NCBI GenBank assembly: GCA_905480215.1
Contig: CAJQPL010000044.1
Span: 1 to 36,353 of the forward strand
Length of the DNA stretch: 36,353 nucleotides
Direction of reading: 5' to 3'
Source: an uncultured Woeseiaceae bacterium
GTDB taxonomy: Bacteria; Pseudomonadota; Gammaproteobacteria; Steroidobacterales; Woeseiaceae
Part shown: positions 1 through 6,764 of the stretch, one piece after another
How the letters are laid out: every line of letters begins with the position of its first letter
Numbering within the stretch: position 1 is the first letter of the stretch
Program-made: the position numbers and the translations under genes
The notes under the pieces: generated by a model
What the model saw: the letters and a program-made list of their open reading frames with translations, nothing else
Database searches by the model: none
Told to the model about the DNA's origin: nothing

Positions 1-102
1 AAGGACAAAGAGAAAACAGCCTAGCTCTCAATGTCGAATATCATGATTGCGCTAGTCGATGTATTATCGTCGCCCCCATAATTGAATTTGAACAAGACCG
101 AT

Positions 103-732
103 ATGGCAAATGACCTGACAGAAAATTACAAGAAAGCCTACGACAACCAAATTGGCTTCGGAAAAAAACCAGCCCTTGTTTTGGTGGATTTTGTGCAAGC
201 TTATTTTGACGACGAATGTGAATTATTCGCCGATGTTCAGAGTGAACTCGAATCTGCATTGAGAATTGTTGACGCCGCGCGCGAAGCGGGCATCCTGATT
301 ATCTACACGAATGTCGTTTATCACCCGAGTGGCATCAATGGCGGTACCTTTTTCAAAAAGGCGAAGCCACTCAGAAATATGGTGCAAGGGCATCGTATGG
401 GCGAATGGCCAGCGGGCATTTCCCCGGCCGACGATGAATTAGTCATCAGTAAGCAGTACCCAAGCGCGTTTTTTGGTACCTCTCTCTCCTCGACTTTAAC
501 TGCATCAGGCGTTGATTCACTAATAATTACCGGCGTGACGACCAGTGGCTGCATTCGGGCAACCTGTATTGACACCTGCTCTTACGGCTTTATTCCAATC
601 ATTGTTGCGGATGCATGTGGCGACCGCCACGAAGATCCACACCAGGCAAATTTGTTCGACATGAATGCGAAGTATGGTGACGTTGTTACGGAATTAGCGA
701 CGCTCGAGTACTTAGCAACATTGCGCCAATAA
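103..732 (+). CDS. Isochorismatase-family amidohydrolase (N-carbamoylsarcosine amidase/maleamate amidase-like)
   Basis: A 209-aa cysteine hydrolase of the isochorismatase superfamily. The catalytic triad is visible: Asp29 in ALVLVDF, Lys117 in VISKQYPSAFFGT and Cys150 in TTSGCIRAT, the nucleophile motif of amide-cleaving members such as N-carbamoylsarcosine amidase and the maleamate amidase NicF. Length is normal for the family and the protein should be cytoplasmic. An in-frame TTG at 82 would add seven residues; neither start has a good Shine-Dalgarno, and I prefer the ATG at 103. The C-C lyase gene starts 9 bases after the stop, so the two probably form an operon in which a C-N bond is hydrolysed before a C-C bond is cleaved. 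The family call is firm; the substrate is unknown. Confidence 0.9.
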   Translation: MANDLTENYKKAYDNQIGFGKKPALVLVDFVQAYFDDECELFADVQSELESALRIVDAAREAGILIIYTNVVYHPSGINGGTFFKKAKPLRNMVQGHRMGEWPAGISPADDELVISKQYPSAFFGTSLSSTLTASGVDSLIITGVTTSGCIRATCIDTCSYGFIPIIVADACGDRHEDPHQANLFDMNAKYGDVVTELATLEYLATLRQ

Positions 733-741
733 GGAATATCG

Positions 742-1638
742 ATGGCAGACGCCGCACTACGGAAAAAACTAGACAGCGGCCAGTTCTTCGTCGCCCCAGG
801 CGTGTACGACATGATGTCGGTACTAATGACAAACCGTGTTGGCTTCGATTGCGTTTATGCATCGGGCTATTGGATGACGGCATCCTACCTTGGCTTGCCG
901 GACGTCGGCTTGGCGACCTATACCGATATGTTGAACCGCGTGAGCCGGGTTGTTGAACTTAGCACTGCACCGGTCATCGCCGATGCGGACACCGGCTTCG
1001 GTGGTCTTTTGAATATTCAGCATACGGTTCGCGGTTACGAACGCGCCGGCGTCTCAGGCATCCAGATAGAGGATCAGGAATTTCCCAAAAAGTGCGGGCA
1101 CACTCCAAACAAACGCGTTATAGCGACTGAAGAAATGGTCGCCAAGGTCGAAGTTGCCGTGGAATCCCGCAGCGATGAAAACATGCTCGTTATTGGTAGA
1201 ACGGATTCACGCGGAGCGAATGGCCTCAAAGACGCGATTAATCGAGCGCAGGCTTACGCCGAGGCAGGTGCTGATATTGTATTTGTCGAGTCGCTGGAGT
1301 CCAACGAGGAAATGCGCACAGCTTGCCAGGAGATCGACACCCCGATGATCGCCAACATGGCAGACGGCGGACAGACACCGATGCTTTCTGCGGCCGAACT
1401 CGAGGACATCGGTTTTTCCTGTGCCATATTTCCTGCGCTGGCATCACTTGCCGCGAATGCCGCTGTTGAACAGGCGCTGCGCCACCTGAAGACGAGTGGC
1501 AGCAGCGGTGGCGATACAGCGATGTTTGATTTTCAAGAATTTTGCAAGATGATCGGTTTTCAGGAAATTTGGGATTTCGAAGAAAAGTGGTCGGATGTTT
1601 TGAATAAGCAAAATGATGGCGACGAAACCACAAAGTAG
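742..1638 (+). CDS. Isocitrate lyase/PEP mutase-family C-C lyase (2,3-dimethylmalate or methylisocitrate lyase-like)
   Basis: A 298-aa TIM-barrel enzyme of the isocitrate lyase/phosphoenolpyruvate mutase superfamily. Family signatures are YASGYW at 39-44, the metal-site segment DADTGFGG at 81-88, and IEDQEF followed by KKCGH at 116-120, whose Cys is the catalytic residue of true lyases rather than of phosphonomutases. It should therefore split a substituted malate-type acid into a 2-oxoacid and a second acid, as methylisocitrate and 2,3-dimethylmalate lyases do. An AAGGA ribosome site at 731-735 sits 6 bases before the ATG, and the gene follows the amidohydrolase by 9 bases. It ends converging on the M24 gene. 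Oxaloacetate decarboxylase-like activity is an alternative within the family. Confidence 0.9.
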   Translation: MADAALRKKLDSGQFFVAPGVYDMMSVLMTNRVGFDCVYASGYWMTASYLGLPDVGLATYTDMLNRVSRVVELSTAPVIADADTGFGGLLNIQHTVRGYERAGVSGIQIEDQEFPKKCGHTPNKRVIATEEMVAKVEVAVESRSDENMLVIGRTDSRGANGLKDAINRAQAYAEAGADIVFVESLESNEEMRTACQEIDTPMIANMADGGQTPMLSAAELEDIGFSCAIFPALASLAANAAVEQALRHLKTSGSSGGDTAMFDFQEFCKMIGFQEIWDFEEKWSDVLNKQNDGDETTK

Positions 1639-1654
1639 ACGAACTCAAATCGTC
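1638..1654. terminator. Weak hairpin between convergent genes
   Basis: GACGA at 1638-1642 pairs with TCGTC at 1650-1654 around a 7-base loop, exactly between the stops of the lyase (+) and the M24 protein (-). The stem is only 5 bp and has no U-tract, so a termination role is possible but poorly supported. Confidence 0.2.
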
Positions 1655-3035
1655 AAATGATGATTACCTGATCACCGACATCATTTATTGGCTCGCTGCC
1701 ATTTTCAGTAATCAACATTAGATCTTCCAAGTGTGCGGATCCGCCCATCCCCGATTCAAGCAAGGGACAATCGACACTCAAAATCATGCCCTTTTCCAAC
1801 ACGTGATCTTCGCGAAACGCTGCGGCTCCAGCATTACCAACATGGTCAGTGTGATACAAACCGACACTGTGCGGGCCGAACGGCACAATGTAGTTGCCAC
1901 CCAACTTCTTAAGTGTCTGCTGCCCCAGTGCACCGATTTCGGAAAAACGCATACCCGGTTTTAGCGCGTGCCGTATTTCGTCCCAAGCGGTACCGATCGC
2001 TGCTACCGCCTGCGCCATCGGACGCGTCGGCTCGCCAAGAAAAATCGTTCGACCGTAGTCACCATGGTAGCCACCAAACTCACTGACTGCGTCGATCAAG
2101 AACGCTTGCCCATCACGAAACGGCGCATCGTATTGTTCCGCACTAACGCGATCGACAACCATGAAAACACCTTTGTTGCCACGTCGCGCAGCCTCTGCAT
2201 AAAAGAGATTGCGTAGATCACGATAGCTTGCACCAGCCCTTACTGCATACGCAGCAGCTAAAGCAGCCTCTGCATTGTTCGTGGCAGCACGGCGCATCAA
2301 TGCAATTTCGTGATCCGATTTGATAGGCCGAATGCGTCGTAACGCATCATCTGCGTCCACCAAAGTTGCGCCCGGCGCGGATTCTGTAACCAGCGCATGC
2401 ACGTTTTGATGATCAACCGCGATCCGTGCCTTTGTCAGCCCAAGGTCCTTGAGCGCCTTCGCTAGTGCGAGTTTCGCATCTGCACTCAGCCCCACTCCTT
2501 TCTCTGCAAATGCAGTAAGACTGCCTCTGCGAGATTCAACCGAATCGAGCGGAATAGCCTTGCGATCGGGGAATAGAGCAAAAGGCGCCGCCAGCGGTGC
2601 GCCGTCGGGACCTTCTTCGTCAGCCGGCGATGTGTATACGTAGGCTGGGAAGTCATCGCTACGATGGATGTCGGCAAGCAGGTAATAGTAAGTAAAAGAA
2701 GGTAACACCAGCGACAGTGGCTGCGATTTGCGGCGCGTAACAATCGCGAACGTATTGGGCGAGTGTCCCATGCGCGAGGTCAGTGGCCAGAAGCCCGACG
2801 CATGATAGACGTTGATACCTTGCCCGAGAACCAGGGCATCAAGACCCTCGCGTTCCAAAATCTCCTCGGCACGCGTCCTGTTCATGGGTATGCCAACTGT
2901 CGCTGCGCCACTGGCTGCTGTCAATTTGCCACTGCCGACGGCATCGCCTGCGTCCGTCGTCGCCTCGCTCGGCAGGCCTGCTGCCGTTGCGGTTACAGCC
3001 GCCATGCCAGTAAGAGCCGTTCGTCTGCTAATCAT
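1653..3035 (-). CDS. Tat-exported M24-family (aminopeptidase P/creatinase-like) protein
   Basis: A 460-aa protein beginning with a twin-arginine signal (SRRTALTGMA, then a small-residue hydrophobic stretch to about residue 26), so it should be folded in the cytoplasm and exported. An N-terminal creatinase/prolidase domain is followed by an M24 pita-bread domain (about 245-455). Metal ligands align as Asp315 (FLIDAV), Asp326 (GYHGDYGRT), His389, Asp422 (ILSVDCP) and Glu437 (HLEDLM). The fourth ligand is normally Glu and is Asp here. Known members cleave Xaa-Pro bonds or C-N bonds; a periplasmic role releasing or processing the substrate of this cluster is inference. The promoter region upstream holds a 73-bp element shared with 13403-13475. 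Confidence 0.85.
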   Translation of the reverse strand: MISRRTALTGMAAVTATAAGLPSEATTDAGDAVGSGKLTAASGAATVGIPMNRTRAEEILEREGLDALVLGQGINVYHASGFWPLTSRMGHSPNTFAIVTRRKSQPLSLVLPSFTYYYLLADIHRSDDFPAYVYTSPADEEGPDGAPLAAPFALFPDRKAIPLDSVESRRGSLTAFAEKGVGLSADAKLALAKALKDLGLTKARIAVDHQNVHALVTESAPGATLVDADDALRRIRPIKSDHEIALMRRAATNNAEAALAAAYAVRAGASYRDLRNLFYAEAARRGNKGVFMVVDRVSAEQYDAPFRDGQAFLIDAVSEFGGYHGDYGRTIFLGEPTRPMAQAVAAIGTAWDEIRHALKPGMRFSEIGALGQQTLKKLGGNYIVPFGPHSVGLYHTDHVGNAGAAAFREDHVLEKGMILSVDCPLLESGMGGSAHLEDLMLITENGSEPINDVGDQVIII

Positions 3036-3156
3036 TCTCTTAGTACCACTCTGCTGTCGTTTATTAGCCGCCCAGGGTCCGATTACAGACCGTATTACGG
3101 GTCATTGTATACGTCATACATCTGCTGCGATCATCAAACTGCGTCTGCCAGCCATT

Positions 3157-3229
3157 CAATTAGTTGATGGTAGCATTCTCAAAATTGAATCAGACAATAG
3201 CTGGCTGGGCGATAGAATTCCTCAGATAA
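3157..3229 (+). promoter_or_regulatory. Copy A of a 73-bp shared intergenic element
   Basis: Lies in the divergent region between the M24 gene (leftward from 3035) and the PAP-like gene (rightward from 3319). Aligned without gaps to 13403-13475 it matches at 55 of 73 bases by my count. The best-kept blocks are CAATTAG, GATGGTAG, CAAAATTGAATCAG and GGCGATAGA, with the distance from TTGAAT to GATAGA fixed at 20 bases. The imperfect dyad TTC-N8-GAA lies inside. Such conservation outside genes suggests a shared operator or activator site; the LysR protein encoded at 9319-10221 is the only regulator in the window. Confidence 0.6.
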
Positions 3230-3318
3230 CTTTTTGCTGAAGAGAATCATGCAGCAGCAATTGTGAGATAGTTGCTCTGTTACAGCGCTTAGATGTTTAT
3301 TAACAGGAATGAGAGCCC

Positions 3319-3990
3319 ATGACGCGTAAGAAAGAATCAATAAAAGAAGAGCTTCTGGCACTGGTAGACGAGATAGGCGAAACGGTGCTTTGTAGCGAGA
3401 GCGAAAAAGACCGCATTCGAGCGCTGTGCGACGAACTGCTGCCGCATACCGCGGAACCACGCCCTATTGAGAATCAACAGGCTGCTGAAGGTGTGTGGCG
3501 TACGCGCTTCGCGAGCTTCGGCGCAAAACATTCGGACAATCAGCCGATGCAACACATGTCATCGCTCATGTTGCAAAGTTTCGGCAATCTGCCAAAAGTT
3601 CCTTCTCAGGTCCGGCGCCTGAACCAGGAAATAGAGCAGACGAGCCGCGCGTACAACAACGTCGTTTATGTCAGCAATGAGCAAGGCACAGCGAATGGAA
3701 TTATCGTCATGGCAGGCCAGTATTCAGCTGATGAAGAAAATCCGCAGCGATACTCTGTCGCATTCCAAAGCGTTTCTTTCAACCCGGGCGATGGGCAGTC
3801 GGAACAACAACTTCGTGAAGATTTCGGAATGGACGCCGACGTGCCTCTAGCAAAGGAATTTCGACCACCAAAGCTGCATTCCGATATCGTGTTTCTCGAT
3901 GATGATCTCCGCATCAACTACGGTAGTCTCGGCGGTTTCTACGTCTTGGAGCGGATATCAGAGCCCGGTTATTCTGTGCAGCTGAATTGA
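3319..3990 (+). CDS. PAP/fibrillin-like protein (plastid lipid-associated family)
   Basis: A 223-aa protein with no signal peptide. Residues 1-45 look helical and charged. From residue 57 the segment EGVWRTRFASFG matches the opening strand typical of PAP/fibrillin (lipid-associated lipocalin-like) domains. It is followed by NNVVYVSN at 113-120, a middle strand region, and a closing LRINYGSLGGFYVLERI motif typical of the family's C-terminus. In plants and cyanobacteria these proteins bind lipids or hydrophobic quinones and pigments; a bacterial member beside methyltransferases and a symporter suggests binding of a hydrophobic small molecule, which is inference. The MFS gene starts 4 bases after its stop, so the two are probably co-transcribed. 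Confidence 0.6.
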   Translation: MTRKKESIKEELLALVDEIGETVLCSESEKDRIRALCDELLPHTAEPRPIENQQAAEGVWRTRFASFGAKHSDNQPMQHMSSLMLQSFGNLPKVPSQVRRLNQEIEQTSRAYNNVVYVSNEQGTANGIIVMAGQYSADEENPQRYSVAFQSVSFNPGDGQSEQQLREDFGMDADVPLAKEFRPPKLHSDIVFLDDDLRINYGSLGGFYVLERISEPGYSVQLN

Positions 3991-3994
3991 ACAC

Positions 3995-5353
3995 GTGATT
4001 ATTAGAGGTCAGGAGATAGCGTGGGCGAGTGGATCGCTGGCCACGGGCGCCGTATTCAACGTTATGGCGTTGTTCGGACTCTTTTACCTGAGCACTATTC
4101 TTGGTATTGAGGCTGGTGTTGCCGGCTTGCTGCTATTCGTCGTACGTATTTACGACGCAATCACCGACCCACTGATGGGTACGATCAGCGATCGAACGCA
4201 TCATCGATGGGGCGCACGACGACCCTACCTATTGCTAGGTTCACTAACCCTCGGTGTAGCGTTTGCACTCTTTTTCAACTTGCCGACACTTAACGGTGCG
4301 GCAATGATCGCTGTAGTTCTGGCGACATTAATACTGTATTCGACCAGCTACACAATATTCGCCGTGCCCTATCTTGCGATGTCACCTGATATAGCACCCG
4401 ACTATGATTCGCGTACGCGTTTGATGTCGATGCGAGTATTTTTTCTGATTGTCGGCGTATTGCTGGGATCAACCGGCGGTCCAATGTTAGTACAAGCTGC
4501 CGGAGACGGGCGCCGCGGCTACGCAGTACTCGGATTTGCTATTGGTGCACTGGTCATTGTTGGCGGCCTCGTGGCGTTCTTCGGTACACGCGGTGTTAAG
4601 GAGAGGAATACAGCAACGCAACTCACCGAGCGCCGAGCGCTGCTCGTGGAAGCCAAGGCGCTATATTTTCAGGTTCAGTCTGTCTTTAGATTCGCTCCGT
4701 TCCGCCTGCTAACCGTCGTGAAACTTCTGCAGCTGGCGGTTTTGGCGCTGGCGCTGGCCTGCACACCCTACTTTTTCCGCTTTGTACTGGAACGCTCCAC
4801 CGGTGATATCACCTACTACTTTGCGACATTCAGTTTTTGTGGGCTCGCTTCACTCGTGGCTTGGCGCTGGATCATCGGACGCTGGGGAAAACGCGACGTC
4901 TACATTTACTCGATTGCACTTTACGCGATCGGTATGGCCAGCTGGTTCCTCTGGCATCCCGAAGAAGCTGAGATCTTTTTCTATTTGCGTGCCGCCTTTA
5001 TTGGGGTTATTGCTAACGGCACACTCGTTTGCGCGCTTTCTCTACTACCTGACACTATGGAATACGACCGTCTGGCATCCGGCGCCGATCGTCAGGGCGT
5101 AATGAGCGGAGTGTTTACTACTGTCGAAAAAATCGCCGGCGCACTAGGACCCCTGATCATTGGCGTCATGCTGCAAACGATGGGACTTGACTCCACAGCA
5201 GCTCCAGCGGAGCAACCCGCTTCCGCGCTGTTCGCTGTGAAATTAGGGATATCGGTGATACCAGCTTTGTTCTGTCTCGCAGCAATACCTTTCTTAATAG
5301 CCTACAAACTGGGGCCAAAAGAACTTCAGCAAGCGCGTCAGGACGCACAGTAG
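3995..5353 (+). CDS. MFS transporter, GPH (glycoside-pentoside-hexuronide):cation symporter-like
   Basis: A 452-aa membrane protein with about 12 hydrophobic segments. The signature of the MelB/GPH group is clear near residues 50-75: RIYDAITDPLMGTISDR and then RWGARRPYLLLG. A second family motif, LPDTMEYD, occurs near 350 in the loop after transmembrane segment 10. The start is GTG at 3995, just after the PAP-like gene. GPH proteins import sugars and other small polar solutes with Na+ or H+. The neighbouring methyltransferase and hydrolase genes suggest a modified or conjugated solute, but the substrate cannot be read from sequence. The 105-base gap before the next gene suggests a separate promoter there. 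Confidence 0.88.
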   Translation: MIIRGQEIAWASGSLATGAVFNVMALFGLFYLSTILGIEAGVAGLLLFVVRIYDAITDPLMGTISDRTHHRWGARRPYLLLGSLTLGVAFALFFNLPTLNGAAMIAVVLATLILYSTSYTIFAVPYLAMSPDIAPDYDSRTRLMSMRVFFLIVGVLLGSTGGPMLVQAAGDGRRGYAVLGFAIGALVIVGGLVAFFGTRGVKERNTATQLTERRALLVEAKALYFQVQSVFRFAPFRLLTVVKLLQLAVLALALACTPYFFRFVLERSTGDITYYFATFSFCGLASLVAWRWIIGRWGKRDVYIYSIALYAIGMASWFLWHPEEAEIFFYLRAAFIGVIANGTLVCALSLLPDTMEYDRLASGADRQGVMSGVFTTVEKIAGALGPLIIGVMLQTMGLDSTAAPAEQPASALFAVKLGISVIPALFCLAAIPFLIAYKLGPKELQQARQDAQ

Positions 5354-5418
5354 TTAATCGTAAAATTCGTAACAATACCGTTGTGAGCATTGTAAGATTA
5401 GCGATACTTTTTTAGGGC

Positions 5419-5435
5419 ATCGCGAAATTGGTCAG
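5419..5435 (+). promoter_or_regulatory. Possible degenerate third copy of the shared element core
   Basis: ATCGCGAAATTGGTCAG upstream of the first methyltransferase aligns with TTCGCAAAATTGAATCAG of the element at 13403, with one gap and 14 of 18 positions alike. It is short enough to be chance. If real, it would place the methyltransferase under the same regulator. Confidence 0.25.
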
Positions 5436-5458
5436 AGCGATCAAATCATTGGGTAATT

Positions 5459-6487
5459 ATGATGGACATCAATCTCAAGCAACGCGGCCGGTCTAGCATA
5501 GACTTTGCCGCCGATTTGACAGGTTCCGCCGGGAGTCTCGCTAAGTCGGTAAATACGCGACTATCCAGGCTTTCACTGGTAGACGACATTGATGCGCGCG
5601 ATAAACAAGTTAAAGAGTTTCTCGGCGACAGTAATCCAAATTGGTTCTCACGACAGATAAGCAAATGGTGTTCTGTTACGCATGGCGTTATTACGGGCGA
5701 TGCTTTCGCCGAAATACAGCCCGAGTTGGAATCACAATTTAATGAACTTCGTAAGGGGCCAACGCAAATAGAAGCGAACCCGAACTGCGAGTATCCAGAC
5801 TACTGGACAGGCGTCGATTTTCATCGCACCACCGGCGGCTGGGTTCGAGAAAATCAGGGCTTCATACACGGAGAGCTCATTCATCCTCTGTATGTGGGAA
5901 AAAATTATCCTGGAAATATTTTCCAACAACGCCGGGACGTGCTTGGCGAACTCGGCGGTCGCAAGTTCGAGCGCATACTCGAGATGGGCACATCGTCCGG
6001 CCACTATACTTTGCAATTGGCCGCGGAGTATCCACAAGCGGCAATCACTGGAATCGAGCTGGGTCTTCCTATGCTGGAACAAGCACAGCGCTTTGCCAAC
6101 GAGCGCGGCCTGTCATGGCGCCTGATACAGGCACCGGCTGAGAAAACCGGGTTGCCCGATGCATCATTCGATCTGGTGACATCTTACATTCTGCTGCATG
6201 AATTGCCCGCCAGTGCGAACAAAGCCGTATTCGAAGAAGCCTATCGTCTGCTCGAACCCGGTGGCGCAATCCTTATGGCAGACGTAAGACCGTTCCGTGA
6301 CATGACACGCCTTGAGGAATGGCAGGCCATCGACATGACAAAACGTGGCGGCGAGCCTTATTGGGTGGAAGCGGCTAGTCTCGACCTGGCGAAGTTGGCC
6401 AGTAACATTGGCTTCGTCAACGCAAAAAGCTATGGCCTGGGCGAGCGTGGATATCCATGGGTAACGATCGCCTATAAACCGGAATAG
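5459..6487 (+). CDS. Class I SAM-dependent methyltransferase with N-terminal extension (copy 1)
   Basis: A 342-aa cytoplasmic methyltransferase. The Rossmann-type SAM site begins with ILEMGTSSGHY at 173-183, then IELG at 199-202, FDLV near 237 and LLEPGG near 264-269. About 170 residues precede it, carrying DFHRTTGGW at 120-128, a segment matched by EIHRQPGGY in the second methyltransferase (10372-11499). The C-terminal GGEPYW (297-302) is matched by NGEPFW there, so the two are paralogues. Two ATG codons (5459, 5462) can start it. The gene for a small acidic protein starts 6 bases after the stop. The acceptor is unknown; placement in a catabolic cluster fits O- or N-methylation of a small molecule. 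Confidence 0.85.
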   Translation: MMDINLKQRGRSSIDFAADLTGSAGSLAKSVNTRLSRLSLVDDIDARDKQVKEFLGDSNPNWFSRQISKWCSVTHGVITGDAFAEIQPELESQFNELRKGPTQIEANPNCEYPDYWTGVDFHRTTGGWVRENQGFIHGELIHPLYVGKNYPGNIFQQRRDVLGELGGRKFERILEMGTSSGHYTLQLAAEYPQAAITGIELGLPMLEQAQRFANERGLSWRLIQAPAEKTGLPDASFDLVTSYILLHELPASANKAVFEEAYRLLEPGGAILMADVRPFRDMTRLEEWQAIDMTKRGGEPYWVEAASLDLAKLASNIGFVNAKSYGLGERGYPWVTIAYKPE

Positions 6488-6493
6488 TCACTC

Positions 6494-6745
6494 ATGACAG
6501 ATAAACCAAATAACGAATCCAGCGAACCCGTCGACGCTATATTTCAAATGCTATTGCACACGCTGCGTGAACTTTGGGTTATTAAAGATCGCCAGCTAAT
6601 TCTGGAACGTGTCCTCGACGAAGCCGGCATCAACGTCTCTGAAGCTGTTCAGAACTATCAACCGGACGCCGAGTTTGTCGCCAAACTAGACAAAGAACGA
6701 CGCGATATGCTGGACAAGTGTATGCAACCAGCCGCCGACGACTAG
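6494..6745 (+). CDS. Small helical protein partner of methyltransferase copy 1
   Basis: An 83-aa, probably all-helical, acidic protein of no family I recognise. It is clearly related to the 91-aa product of 11502-11777: a gapless stretch of 64 residues (from DAIFQMLL here, DQMVAVIL there) has 16 identities and many conservative pairs, with shared blocks AG, EA, Q-DAE and ER. Both genes start a few bases after a paralogous methyltransferase, so the pair was duplicated as a unit. A subunit or regulator of the methyltransferase is the natural inference. Confidence 0.75.
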   Translation: MTDKPNNESSEPVDAIFQMLLHTLRELWVIKDRQLILERVLDEAGINVSEAVQNYQPDAEFVAKLDKERRDMLDKCMQPAADD

Positions 6746-6764
6746 CTATGGCTAGTTAGGCGGC
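6731..6764. terminator. Bidirectional two-step hairpin between convergent genes
   Basis: ACTAGC (6741-6746) and GCTAGT (6751-6756) form an inner stem with a TATG loop. GCCGCC (6731-6736) and GGCGGC (6759-6764) form an outer GC-rich stem. The structure spans both stop codons of the small protein gene (+) and the serine hydrolase gene (-), where a bidirectional terminator is expected. There is no clear U-run. Confidence 0.5.

Noticed and set aside
5404-5424. Inverted repeat GCGAT/ATCGC after the MFS gene as a terminator
   Set aside because: The arms are only 5 bp with a loop of about 11 bases, and the T-run lies inside the loop rather than after the stem.
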